Position numbers and translations under genes: made by a program
Assembly (NCBI RefSeq): GCF_014472415.1
Contig: NZ_JACSZV010000015.1
Span: forward strand, 1-64,000
Source: Pseudomonas sp. N40(2020)
GTDB taxonomy: Bacteria > Pseudomonadota > Gammaproteobacteria > Pseudomonadales > Pseudomonadaceae
Length of the DNA stretch: 64,000 nucleotides
Reading direction: 5' to 3'
In this document: in pieces, positions 46,235 through 54,353 of the stretch
How the letters are laid out: each line of letters begins with the position of its first letter
Position numbering within the stretch: the first letter of the stretch is position 1
Notes under the pieces: generated by a model
Databases searched by the model: none
The model's input: only the letters and a program-made list of their open reading frames with translations
What the model was told of the DNA's origin: nothing

Positions 46235-46942
46235 TTGAACGAACAGACATTGTCCACGCGCCTGGAGCGTGTGGCGGCGCATGTGCCTGCCGGCGCACGG
46301 CTGGCCGATATCGGCTCGGATCACGGCTATCTGCCGGTGGCGTTGATGCGCCGTGGTCTCGTAGAAGCAGCGGTGGCTGGTGAGGTGGCGTTGACGCCGT
46401 TTCATGCAGCCGAACGTACCGTGCGCGAGAACGACCTGCACCACCGAATCACCGTGCGCCTGGCCAATGGTCTGGCAGCTATCAAACCGGAAGACGGGGT
46501 CACCGCCATCACTATTTGCGGCATGGGCGGCGAGACCATTCGGGACATCCTCGACAGCGGCAAATCTTGCTTGAGCGGGCAGGAACGCCTGATCCTGCAA
46601 CCCAACGGCGGCGAGCAGCCACTGCGCCAATGGCTGATGAATAACCGCTACCGCATCCTCAGCGAAGAAGTGCTGCGCGAGAACCGTTTCGACTACGAAA
46701 TCATCGTTGCCGAGCGTGCAGCGTCAGTGACGTATACCGACCAGGAGCTGTACTTCGGCCCGTTACAGATGCAGGCACGCAGTCCGGCGTTTCTGACCAA
46801 GTGGCAACGCAAGCTGCGCCAGAAGCAGAAGACCCTGAGCCACTTCTCCCGGGCCCGGCAGGCGTTGCCCGAGGCGAAAGTGCAAGAGGTCGCGCGACAG
46901 GCACAGTGGATCGAGCAGATGTTGGCGCCGGCCTCGCTGTAG
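46235..46942 (+). CDS. trmK: tRNA (adenine(22)-N1)-methyltransferase
   Basis: The product is 235 aa from TTG 46235, behind CAGGGG; an ATG at 46151 in the same frame would add 28 residues unlike the family. The SAM-binding motif is GARLADIGSDHGYLPVALMR, and the active-site region is ITICGMGGETIRDIL. The C-terminal coiled-coil (about 175-230) is typical of TrmK. It methylates N1 of A22 in tRNA. Confidence 0.87.
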   Translation: MNEQTLSTRLERVAAHVPAGARLADIGSDHGYLPVALMRRGLVEAAVAGEVALTPFHAAERTVRENDLHHRITVRLANGLAAIKPEDGVTAITICGMGGETIRDILDSGKSCLSGQERLILQPNGGEQPLRQWLMNNRYRILSEEVLRENRFDYEIIVAERAASVTYTDQELYFGPLQMQARSPAFLTKWQRKLRQKQKTLSHFSRARQALPEAKVQEVARQAQWIEQMLAPASL

Positions 46943-47105
46943 CTCCGGGTGGTGCCGCAATCAGGGCCATCACGCCGTTTACATTTGATACACCGCATCA
47001 CAAATGATGTACCTCAAGCCCCATTTATCAATCTCCAGCAACTTCTTAAAGTTCTCTCCAACAGCAGCCCATCATCCCGACAGGCCTGCGACTGGAGATA
47101 TTCAA

Positions 47106-47321
47106 ATGCCTTTCATCAGCGTGCGTATCACCCGTGACGGCGTCACCCGGGAGCAGAAAGCCCAGGTGATCAAGGAAATCACGGAAACGATGGAACGGGT
47201 TCTGAACAAGGATCCGAAACTCACCCACATCGTGATCGAGGAAGTTGACACCGATAACTGGGGTTATGCCGGTATGACGACCACGGAGTACCGCAAACAG
47301 TTGACGGACTCGCCGTCATGA
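47106..47321 (+). CDS. 4-oxalocrotonate tautomerase family protein
   Basis: The product is 71 aa. ATG 47106 places proline at position 2, the catalytic base after Met removal (MPFISVRITRDGVTREQKAQ). The length and HIVIEEVDTDNWGYAG segment fit the tautomerase superfamily. Its stop overlaps the start of the FrnE gene by 4 bp, so the two are translationally coupled. Confidence 0.9.
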   Translation: MPFISVRITRDGVTREQKAQVIKEITETMERVLNKDPKLTHIVIEEVDTDNWGYAGMTTTEYRKQLTDSPS

Positions 47322-47974
47322 GCCGCACGGTAAAAATCGATTTTGTCTCGGATGTCGTCTGCCCTTGGTGTGCACTGGGCGCTACCGCACTTGAGCAAGC
47401 GATCGTGAACCTGGCCGGTGAAGTCGAGGTTGAGCTGACTTACAAACCGTTCGAGCTGAATCCGGACATGCCGGCGGAAGGTGAAAACGCCATCGCCCAC
47501 ATGATCCGCAAGTACGGCCGCACGGCTCAGCAAGTGGCCGAGCGCAACGCAATGATCATTGAACGCGGCGCGCAGATCGGTTTTCGCTTTGACCTGGAAA
47601 AACGCAGTCATTTTTACAACACGTTCGATGCCCATCGCTTGTTGCTTTGGGCATCGACACAGGGGCTCCAGCGCGAACTGAAGAAAGTCCTGTTACGGGC
47701 TTACTTCGCGGACGGAAAGAACCCGAATGACCGTGAAACGCTGGTGACGCTGGCTGGCGAAGTTGGCCTTGATACCGAACGTGCGCAGGCAGTGCTGGCA
47801 TCCGATGAGTTGAGTCGCGAAGTCCGTGAACTTGAAGCGTTTTACCAGCAGCGCGGCATCAACTCGGTTCCGGCGATGGTTCTGAATGATCGGCAACTCA
47901 TGTCCGGATCGCTATCGGTCGCCGAATACGAGCAAGCGCTACGTCAGGCAGCGCAGGTCGCGGCTCACGTCTGA
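47318..47974 (+). CDS. DsbA family oxidoreductase, FrnE type
   Basis: The product is 218 aa with a thioredoxin fold. The active site is CPWC (C15, C18) in DFVSDVVCPWCALG, and the family features FELNPDMPAEGENA and a C-terminal GINSVPAMVLNDRQLMSG are present. No signal peptide is visible, so it acts in the cytoplasm. The partner tautomerase and the following SDR suggest a small-molecule detoxification context. Confidence 0.9.
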   Translation: MSRTVKIDFVSDVVCPWCALGATALEQAIVNLAGEVEVELTYKPFELNPDMPAEGENAIAHMIRKYGRTAQQVAERNAMIIERGAQIGFRFDLEKRSHFYNTFDAHRLLLWASTQGLQRELKKVLLRAYFADGKNPNDRETLVTLAGEVGLDTERAQAVLASDELSREVRELEAFYQQRGINSVPAMVLNDRQLMSGSLSVAEYEQALRQAAQVAAHV

Positions 47975-48024
47975 CAGTTGCAAATTTGTTTACTCAATTA
48001 ACTTCGATTCAATGAGGATTCATC

Positions 48025-48735
48025 ATGAGCACGTCCAATAAAGTTGTAGTGATTACTGGCGCATCCCAAGGCATTGGCGCAGGTTTGGTAAAGGGTTTCC
48101 GTGATCGCGGCTATCAGGTGGTCGCCACTTCCCGCTCGATCAAACCGTCTACAGACCCGGATATTCTGACCGTCGCTGGCGACATTGCTGACCCTGAAAC
48201 CGCCGAGCGCGTTATCCGCGAAGCCGTTGCACGCTTCGGCCGTATCGATACGCTGGTCAACAATGCCGGTATCTTCGTGGCGAAGCCGTTCACCGAGTAC
48301 AGCAAAGCAGATTACGCTCAGGTCGTGGCCACCAACATGAGCGGCTTCTTCCACATCTCCCAACTGGCCATTGCCGAGATGGAGAAGCACAACAGCGGAC
48401 ACATCGTCAGCGTCACCACCAGCCTGGTGGATCATGCGATTGACGGCGTACCGTCGGTGCTGGCCTCGCTGACCAAGGGTGGCATCAACGCTGCGACCAA
48501 ATCGCTGGCCATCGAGTATGCCAAGCGCGGCATTCGGGTCAACGCCGTGTCACCAGGCATCATCAAGACCCCGATGCATGGCGTCGAGACTCACGAAGCA
48601 CTGGGCAACCTGCACCCGGTTGGCCACATGGGCGAAATTGATGACATCGTTCAAGCGATCCTTTATCTGGACACCGCGAACTTCGTGACCGGCGAAATCC
48701 TTCACGTCGACGGGGGCCAGAGTGCAGGTCATTGA
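48025..48735 (+). CDS. short-chain dehydrogenase with replaced catalytic tyrosine
   Basis: The product is 236 aa. The cofactor site VVITGASQGIGAGLVKGF, the NNAG motif and the C-terminal TGEILHVDGGQ are typical of SDRs. At the catalytic YxxxK position the sequence is LASLTKGG: the lysine is present, but alanine sits four residues before it and no tyrosine is nearby. Loss of ordinary dehydrogenase chemistry or a non-canonical mechanism is possible. A LysR gene follows on the same strand after a terminator. Confidence 0.88.
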   Translation: MSTSNKVVVITGASQGIGAGLVKGFRDRGYQVVATSRSIKPSTDPDILTVAGDIADPETAERVIREAVARFGRIDTLVNNAGIFVAKPFTEYSKADYAQVVATNMSGFFHISQLAIAEMEKHNSGHIVSVTTSLVDHAIDGVPSVLASLTKGGINAATKSLAIEYAKRGIRVNAVSPGIIKTPMHGVETHEALGNLHPVGHMGEIDDIVQAILYLDTANFVTGEILHVDGGQSAGH

Positions 48736-48759
48736 TCCAGACGTTTTGTTTACGACATG

Positions 48760-48797
48760 AAAAAGCACCGCCGGCCTATACCGGCGGTGCCTTTTCA
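48760..48797. terminator. Rho-independent terminator after the SDR gene
   Basis: GCACCGCCGG, a 6-base loop and CCGGCGGTGC are followed by CTTTT on the plus strand and preceded by AAAAA, giving a strong hairpin usable in both directions. It separates the SDR gene from the LysR gene. Confidence 0.85.
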
Positions 48798-48847
48798 TGT
48801 GGTACACACCCGAATGAAATGTCCGTTGATTCTCGGTGTAATCGATT

Positions 48848-49771
48848 ATGAAGCGCCACTTTGATGACTTGCAGTTGGGCAGTATCGAGCTCTTTTGCCT
48901 CGCCGCCGAGGCCGGTAGCTTCACGGCTGCCGCCCAACTGGCCGGGGTAACACCGGCAGCGGTGAGCCGGTCGATTCTGCGCATGGAGCAGAGGCTGGGT
49001 TCGCGCCTGTTTACCCGAACGACGCGCAGCATTCGATTGACCGAAGCGGGAAGAAAGTTTTTCGAGCAATGCAGTCAGGCACTGACGCAACTGGTTGAAG
49101 CCCAGCAAGAAGTCATGGGCGCGCAGACGACACCTTCGGGGCAGTTACGCATCAGTGTGCCGACCACTTACGGGCATCACCGCATTCTGCCGCTGTTGCC
49201 AAAGTTTCGCGCGCTCTATCCCGAAGTCTCCGTGGATATTCACTTGGGCAATCGCAACATCGACTTCGTCGCGGAAGGCTACGATCTGGCGATCCGGGTT
49301 CGGGCGCAACCGGACTCGACCATGATCGCGCGCTTGCTGGAAGACGCGAAGCTGGTGGTGGTCGCCTCGCCCGACTATCTGCACAAGGCCGGCATGCCGA
49401 AAACCCTGGAAGACCTGGATCAGCACGAGTGCATCCAGTTTGAGTTGCCCAGCAGCGGGCGAAAAATTTCGTGGCTGTTTCTGGAGGATGGCACGGATCG
49501 TGAGGTGTACTCCGACGGAGGCTACTCCTGTTCTGACGATGTGCTCGGCGGTGTGACGCTGGCCAGAAACGGCGCGGGACTGTTCCAGACCTACAAGTTC
49601 ATTGTCGAACAGGAACTGGCAGACGGCCGTCTCGTCGAGGTTCTTCAGCCCTATAAAGGTCGTTCCCGGCCATACACCTTGCTGTACCCGCACGGTCGCT
49701 ACGTTCCCCAACGCGTGCGGGCGTTCGTGGATTTCCTCCTGCAATATCGCGATGAATGGGCGGTGATTTAA
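48848..49771 (+). CDS. LysR family transcriptional regulator
   Basis: The product is 307 aa. The HTH is LFCLAAEAGSFTAAAQLAGVTPAAVSRSILRME followed by RLFTRTTRSIRLTEAGRKFF, and the effector domain covers about 95-300 with the CrgA-type pattern LRISVPTTYGHHRILPLLPKF. It lies downstream of the SDR in the same direction; whether it controls the SDR or the tautomerase/FrnE genes is not evident. Confidence 0.92.
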   Translation: MKRHFDDLQLGSIELFCLAAEAGSFTAAAQLAGVTPAAVSRSILRMEQRLGSRLFTRTTRSIRLTEAGRKFFEQCSQALTQLVEAQQEVMGAQTTPSGQLRISVPTTYGHHRILPLLPKFRALYPEVSVDIHLGNRNIDFVAEGYDLAIRVRAQPDSTMIARLLEDAKLVVVASPDYLHKAGMPKTLEDLDQHECIQFELPSSGRKISWLFLEDGTDREVYSDGGYSCSDDVLGGVTLARNGAGLFQTYKFIVEQELADGRLVEVLQPYKGRSRPYTLLYPHGRYVPQRVRAFVDFLLQYRDEWAVI

Positions 49772-49785
49772 CCGTGAACGCCGCG

Positions 49786-50370
49786 TTAAACACCCAGCAG
49801 CTGCTTGGTCGTCGCCATCGAGGTGTTCAGCGACTGCCCCGTGCGCTGCAGTTTGTTTAGCAGGCTGGCGCCCAACCACAGTTGATACAGGGTTTCAGCC
49901 AAGTGCCGGGCGTCTCCCGCAGGCAGGCTTTTTTCAGCCTGGCCCTGTTCGATGCACTGGGTAATGCGGGCCACCACCCGTTCGGCGCCATCTCGCAATG
50001 TGAGGCGCATGGACTCGGACAAGTCGGCCACTTCGGCACTGAGCTTGACCACCAGACATTCGTCACCATGCCCTTCAAGAGTGCAACGGTTCTGCCAGCC
50101 CTGCCAGTAATCCATCAGCCGCTCATAGGCGTTCAGCCCTGGCAGAGTCAGGCGCTGCTCCATGTCGGCGAGGTAACAGACAAAGTAATCCTCAAGCAAG
50201 GCCTGTCCGTAGAGTTCCTTGGATTTGAAGTAGTGATAGAACGAGCCTTTGGGCACACCTGCGGTTTGCAGGATCTCGTTCAGGCCAACACTGGTGAAGC
50301 CCTTCTCGGCCATCATCCGGTGACCCGTGTCGAGCAAGTGTTGGCGAGTATCGTCGTAGGTCGCTTTCAT
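49786..50370 (-). CDS. TetR family repressor, NemR-like
   Basis: The product is 194 aa. The HTH (about 8-55) contains GLNEILQTAGVPKGSFYHYF. The ligand domain has two cysteines, C96 and C105, in RCTLEGHGDECLVVKLSAEV; the second is placed like the redox-active cysteine of E. coli NemR by sequence context. The gene is divergent from a DJ-1/PfpI gene, and a shared operator motif lies in front of this gene, the DJ-1 gene and the old yellow enzyme gene. Confidence 0.88.
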   Translation of the reverse strand: MKATYDDTRQHLLDTGHRMMAEKGFTSVGLNEILQTAGVPKGSFYHYFKSKELYGQALLEDYFVCYLADMEQRLTLPGLNAYERLMDYWQGWQNRCTLEGHGDECLVVKLSAEVADLSESMRLTLRDGAERVVARITQCIEQGQAEKSLPAGDARHLAETLYQLWLGASLLNKLQRTGQSLNTSMATTKQLLGV

Positions 50371-50391
50371 GGGGCGCTAAATACCAAACAA

Positions 50392-50406
50392 TAGACCAGT
50401 CGTATA
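50392..50406. promoter_or_regulatory. TetR/NemR-like operator copy 1
   Basis: TAGACCAGTCGTATA, 22 bp before the TetR start. Read on the minus strand it is TATACGACTGGTCTA, sharing the core CGACTGGTCTA with the sites at 50468 and 51319. Confidence 0.75.
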
Positions 50407-50467
50407 TTTCGAAGAAATGCGAGTTTGCCACACCCGAGGTCTAAAAACCCACAGGCAAAAAAATTAC

Positions 50468-50482
50468 TAGACGACTGGTCTA
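50468..50482. promoter_or_regulatory. TetR/NemR-like operator copy 2
   Basis: TAGACGACTGGTCTA in the divergent region on the side of the DJ-1/PfpI gene. It has the dyad TAGAC...GGTCTA and the shared core CGACTGGTCTA. Confidence 0.78.
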
Positions 50483-50580
50483 ATTGGAATCTATGCTGTG
50501 TCCCGACAAACATCACCGGGTGTCCCCAACGTGCGAATCCGTCGCGCTTCGATAACACCTGATCAATGCAAGGGTGCTTT

Positions 50581-51258
50581 ATGAAAATCCTGATGGTTCT
50601 GACTTCCCACGATCAACTCGGCAACACCGGCAAGAAAACCGGTTTCTGGCTCGAAGAATTCGCCGCGCCCTACTACGCCTTCAAGGATGCCGGTGCACAG
50701 ATCACCGTGGTTTCGCCGGCCGGCGGCCAGCCACCGCTCGATCCGAAAAGCGACGAGCCAGATGCACAAACCGCAGAAACCGAGCGCTTTCGCAATGACC
50801 CGGCGACGCAACAGGTACTGGCCAACACCGGGCGTCTGGCCGATGTCAGCGCTGATGATTTCGATGCCGTGTTCTACCCGGGTGGCCACGGCCCGCTGTG
50901 GGACCTGGCCGAAGACAAGCAGTCGATCGCGTTGATCGAAGCTTTCGACCGTGCCAACAAGCCCCACGGATTTGTCTGCCATGCACCGGGTGTGCTGCGT
51001 CACGTCCTGAATGCCGACGGCAAACCGCTGATTCAAAACCGCGAAGTGACGGGCTTCACCAATGCCGAAGAAGCGGCGGTCGGTTTGACGGAAGTGGTGC
51101 CTTTCCTCATCGAAGACGAGTTCCAGCGTCTCGGCGGGCGTTATTCCAAAGTCGCCGACTGGCAGGTGTATGTGGTGGCTGACGGGCAACTGGTCACCGG
51201 ACAGAATCCGGCAAGCTCCGCCGCTGTCGCCGAGAAACTGCTGAAGATGCTCGGCTAA
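50581..51258 (+). CDS. type 1 glutamine amidotransferase domain protein, DJ-1/PfpI (Hsp31-like)
   Basis: The product is 225 aa. The nucleophile elbow HGFVCHAPGVL has C133 and H134, and the activating Glu lies in TGFWLEEFAAPY, the pattern of Hsp31-like glyoxalase III/deglycase proteins. YPGGHGPLWDL is also typical. It would detoxify methylglyoxal or related dicarbonyls. It is under a NemR-like operator and ends in a strong terminator. Confidence 0.9.
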   Translation: MKILMVLTSHDQLGNTGKKTGFWLEEFAAPYYAFKDAGAQITVVSPAGGQPPLDPKSDEPDAQTAETERFRNDPATQQVLANTGRLADVSADDFDAVFYPGGHGPLWDLAEDKQSIALIEAFDRANKPHGFVCHAPGVLRHVLNADGKPLIQNREVTGFTNAEEAAVGLTEVVPFLIEDEFQRLGGRYSKVADWQVYVVADGQLVTGQNPASSAAVAEKLLKMLG

Positions 51259-51275
51259 GCCTTTTACAACTCCAG

Positions 51276-51307
51276 ACACCGTGTGCGGCTTGCACGGTGT
51301 TTTTTTT
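51276..51307 (+). terminator. Rho-independent terminator after the DJ-1/PfpI gene
   Basis: ACACCGTG, a 9-base loop and CACGGTGT are followed by seven Ts. It isolates the DJ-1/PfpI transcript from the old yellow enzyme gene, which has its own operator at 51319-51333. Confidence 0.88.
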
Positions 51308-51318
51308 CGCTCATCAAC

Positions 51319-51333
51319 TAGTCGACTGGTCTA
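51319..51333. promoter_or_regulatory. TetR/NemR-like operator copy 3
   Basis: TAGTCGACTGGTCTA, 41 bp upstream of the old yellow enzyme start and just after the terminator. It is identical in 14 of 15 positions to copy 2. Confidence 0.78.
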
Positions 51334-51373
51334 ATAAACGACCGGATTGCAGACATTTATCAAGGTCAACTCC

Positions 51374-52498
51374 ATGAACAACAGCAGCTTCTTCAAGCCC
51401 GCCAAACTGGGCGTTCACACCCTGAAAAACCGCATCGTTCTGCCGCCCCTCACCCGCCAGCGCAGCACGCAACCGGGCAACATCGCCAACGAGCTGATGG
51501 CCGAGTATTACCAGCAGCGTGCCGGCGCCGGTTTGCTCGTCACCGAAGGCACACAGATCGAACCGCGTGGCCAGGGTTACGCCTGGACCCCGGGCATTCA
51601 CACACCTGAGCAAATCGCCGGCTGGCGCAAAGTCACCGAGGCCGTGCATGCCGTCGATGGCATGATCTTCGCCCAGTTGTGGCATGTGGGCCGGGTTTCC
51701 CACACCGCGTTGCAGCCCGAAGGCGCGGCACCTGTATCAGCGTCCGCAGTGTCTACCGACCGAGTCAGCGTGTTCATCGAAACCGCGCCTGGCGCGGGTG
51801 AGCTGGTATCGCCGTCCGCTCCTCGCGCGTTGACCACCGATGAAGTGCAGGAACTGATTCAGCTCTACATTCAGGCTGCACGCAACGCGATGGACGCCGG
51901 GTTCGACGGCATCGAACTGCACTGCGCCAACGGCTATCTGGTCAACCAGTTCATCTCCGCCCACAGCAATCTGCGCACCGATCAGTACGGTGGTTCGTTG
52001 CAAAATCGCCTGCGTTTTCTGCGCGAAGTGGTAGCCGGTGTCGCCGAGTGCATCGGCAAGGAGAAAGTCGGCGTACGTTTCGCGCCGCTGTTCAGCACCA
52101 CCGATGAAGCGCGGACTTACCTGGGCCTGGTCGAGGAAGATCCGCACACCACTTACATTGAGGCGATCAAAGTGCTGGAAGAGGTAGGCATTGCCTATCT
52201 GTCGATCGCCGAAGCGGACTGGGACAATGCACCCGCCATGCCGCAAACCTTTCGCCAAGCGGTGCGCGACACCTTCAGCGGCGCGATCATTTACGCCGGA
52301 CGCTACAACGCGCAATCCGGTGCGCAGTTGCTCGATTCTGGCCTGGCAGACTTTGTCGCCTTCGGCCGCCCGTTCATGGCCAACCCGGACCTGCCCGCGC
52401 GGATCGCCAATGACTGGCCGCTGAACGCGCTGAACCCGGCCACGGTGTATGGCGGCAATGCCGAAGGGTACGTGGATTACCCGGCCTACCTCGCCTGA
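51374..52498 (+). CDS. old yellow enzyme family alkene reductase
   Basis: The product is 374 aa, an FMN-dependent ene-reductase of the NemA/XenB type that uses NADPH to reduce activated alkenes, N-ethylmaleimide and nitro compounds. Visible motifs are FKPAKLGVHTLKNRIVLPPL, FAQLWHVGR, GFDGIELHCANGYLVNQFIS with the His/Asn substrate ligands, and the FMN phosphate site DFVAFGRPFMANPDLP. ATG 51374 is the start. Confidence 0.94.
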   Translation: MNNSSFFKPAKLGVHTLKNRIVLPPLTRQRSTQPGNIANELMAEYYQQRAGAGLLVTEGTQIEPRGQGYAWTPGIHTPEQIAGWRKVTEAVHAVDGMIFAQLWHVGRVSHTALQPEGAAPVSASAVSTDRVSVFIETAPGAGELVSPSAPRALTTDEVQELIQLYIQAARNAMDAGFDGIELHCANGYLVNQFISAHSNLRTDQYGGSLQNRLRFLREVVAGVAECIGKEKVGVRFAPLFSTTDEARTYLGLVEEDPHTTYIEAIKVLEEVGIAYLSIAEADWDNAPAMPQTFRQAVRDTFSGAIIYAGRYNAQSGAQLLDSGLADFVAFGRPFMANPDLPARIANDWPLNALNPATVYGGNAEGYVDYPAYLA

Positions 52499-52666
52499 CG
52501 CAAAGAGCCCGAAACAGTGCTCCCGCTCTTGCGGGAGCGCTGCTTTGCGCCGCCCAATCCGCTCCCGGTTCCGTGGGGCGCCTGGATGTAACGACTTCCT
52601 ATCTTCACAAAAAGAATGGCGCTCCATTGTCAGCTCGATTTTTTCGGCCTATCTTTATAAAAAGCC

Positions 52667-52691
52667 TATACAAGGCATGCCGCAATGTACA
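52667..52691. promoter_or_regulatory. LitR-box-like sequence overlapping the DCC gene start (weak)
   Basis: TATACA and TGTACA are separated by 13 bp here, one more than in the better site at 53732-53755, and the second half overlaps the ATG at 52685. It may be a degenerate site or chance. Confidence 0.3.
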
Positions 52692-53134
52692 ACTTAGAGC
52701 CGTGGCCACTGACGCTTTACTTTGACGGTGAATGCCCGCTCTGTGCGCGAGAAATCAAGCTGTTACGCCAACACGCCGTCGAAACACGCCTGCGCTTCGT
52801 TGACCTTAGCCATGAGGACTTCGATCCAGCCGCACTGGGGTTCACGCTTAAGCAAATGCAATCCTCACTGCATGCACGATTCGACGATGGACGCTGGGTA
52901 AAAGGCCTCGACGCTACGCTATGGAGCTGGCGAGCCGCAGGGCTTGGCGTCTGGGTCGCCCCCCTGAGCTGGCGTTTGACCCGGCCTTTGTTTGCCATTG
53001 CTTATCGCTTGTTCTGCCACCTGCGTCCTCACTTGGCCTGGCTGCCTCACCCGGACGGCAGCCGTCGTTGTCACGACAGCCACAGCAGTTGCCGCACTCC
53101 TATCCTGTCGCAACGCCGCGAGAAATCCGAATGA
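52685..53134 (+). CDS. DCC family (DUF393) thiol-disulfide oxidoreductase-like protein
   Basis: The product is 149 aa with the motif [20 protein letters not shown] (C17, C20). The helical C-terminal part ([19 protein letters not shown]) is typical of the family. Its stop overlaps the folE start by 4 bp, giving translational coupling. In other pseudomonads DCC genes also occur with photolyase genes, consistent with a shared stress role. Confidence 0.88.
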   Translation: MYNLEPWPLTLYFDGECPLCAREIKLLRQHAVETRLRFVDLSHEDFDPAALGFTLKQMQSSLHARFDDGRWVKGLDATLWSWRAAGLGVWVAPLSWRLTRPLFAIAYRLFCHLRPHLAWLPHPDGSRRCHDSHSSCRTPILSQRREKSE

Positions 53135-53685
53135 CTGAATCATTAGCCAACCATTACCGTGAAATTCTTCTCGGCGTCGGTGAAAACCCCGACCGCGAAG
53201 GCCTGCGGGACACGCCCAAGCGTGCAGCCAAAGCCATGCAGTACCTGTGCGACGGCTACTCGATGAACCTGGAAGGCATCATCAATGGCGCGCTGTTCGA
53301 GTCACAGAACGATGAAATGGTCATCGTTCGCGACATCGAGCTTTATTCACTGTGCGAACACCACATGCTGCCCTTCATCGGCAAGGCCCACGTGGCCTAC
53401 ATCCCGACTGGCCGGGTGCTGGGGCTGTCGAAAGTGGCCCGGGTGGTCGATATGTTCGCGCGCCGCTTGCAGATCCAGGAAAACCTGACCAGACAGATCG
53501 CCGATGCGATCCAGCAAATTACCGATGCTGCGGGTGTAGCCGTGGTCATTGAGGCCCGGCACATGTGCATGATGATGCGCGGTGTGGCAAAGCAGAATTC
53601 GGTCATGACGTCATCGGTCATGCTCGGTGCCTTTCGAGAGTCCTCTAGCACGCGTCAGGAGTTCCTCCAACTGATCAGCCGATGA
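53131..53685 (+). CDS. folE: GTP cyclohydrolase I
   Basis: The product is 184 aa, converting GTP to 7,8-dihydroneopterin triphosphate, the first step of folate and other pterin synthesis. The zinc ligands are C75 and H78 in LCEHHMLPF and C146 in [10 protein letters not shown]. It starts at ATG 53131 inside the DCC stop codon. Pseudomonads carry more than one folE; this copy's linkage to a photolyase cluster suggests a specialised, inducible paralogue. Confidence 0.94.
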   Translation: MTESLANHYREILLGVGENPDREGLRDTPKRAAKAMQYLCDGYSMNLEGIINGALFESQNDEMVIVRDIELYSLCEHHMLPFIGKAHVAYIPTGRVLGLSKVARVVDMFARRLQIQENLTRQIADAIQQITDAAGVAVVIEARHMCMMMRGVAKQNSVMTSSVMLGAFRESSSTRQEFLQLISR

Positions 53686-53731
53686 AAGTGATTTCGTTGG
53701 CGGTTTGTCGAGTCAAATACGCCATTAAACC

Positions 53732-53755
53732 TGTACAAGCATAGATAGCTGTACA
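53732..53755. promoter_or_regulatory. LitR/PplR-type light-response operator
   Basis: TGTACA (53732-53737), exactly 12 bp, and TGTACA (53750-53755) lie 55 bp before the DUF3833 start. This fits the T(G/A)TACA-N12-TGTACA motif that I recall reported for class II LitR (PplR) regulators of P. putida light-induced genes. The downstream genes include a photolyase. No MerR/LitR gene is in the window. Confidence 0.7.
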
Positions 53756-53810
53756 AGCACTTTTGTGGAATGTCCTCCACCTCGACCTGTGTATTCAGGG
53801 AGTAAAAACA

Positions 53811-54353
53811 ATGACCCGTTTTTTGGTTTTACTGGCTCTGGTGCTCAGCCTGTCGAGCTGTGGCAGCGTTGAGGTCGGGCACTATGCCGACCAGCAACCG
53901 GCCTTCAACCTGGAGAAGTTTTTTAGCAAACCCGTCAAAGCCTGGGGGATGTTTCAAAAACGCTCTGGCGAAGTCGTCAAGCGCTTCGAGGTGAACATCG
54001 AGAGTCGCCGCGAGGGTAACAACCTGATTCTCGACGAGCGTTTTCTCTATAGCGACGGCACTCGCGAGCGTCGCGTCTGGACCCTGACCCCGGAAGGTGC
54101 GGGCAAATGGCGCGGCCGCGCCGGCGATGTGGTCGGTGAGGCGAAGGGTGAAGTTGCCGGCAACGCGCTGCGTTGGCGCTACATCTTGAGCCTGCCGGTC
54201 GATGGCTCCGTTTATGAAGTGAGCATGGACGACTGGATGTACTTGATGGACGAAGACACCTTGATCAATCGCACCACCATGTCCAAGTTCGGTGTCGAGA
54301 TCGGCCAAGTGACATTGTTCTTCCGTCGCCAGAGTGCGGGAGACAATCAATGA
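53811..54353 (+). CDS. DUF3833 family lipoprotein
   Basis: The product is 180 aa starting at ATG 53811. It has a lipoprotein signal with lipobox LSLSSC (Cys about residue 17). The mature domain matches DUF3833: PAFNLEKFFSKPVKAWGMFQ, then TPEGAGKWRGRAGDVVGEAKG and MDDWMYLMDEDTLINRTTMSKFG. The function is unknown, but the family is repeatedly linked with photolyase and SDR genes. It is the first gene after the light box and is coupled to the SDR by an ATGA overlap. Confidence 0.9.
   Translation: MTRFLVLLALVLSLSSCGSVEVGHYADQQPAFNLEKFFSKPVKAWGMFQKRSGEVVKRFEVNIESRREGNNLILDERFLYSDGTRERRVWTLTPEGAGKWRGRAGDVVGEAKGEVAGNALRWRYILSLPVDGSVYEVSMDDWMYLMDEDTLINRTTMSKFGVEIGQVTLFFRRQSAGDNQ

Noticed and set aside
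51737..52627. 296-codon open frame on the minus strand
   Set aside because: Antisense to the old yellow enzyme gene; no domain.
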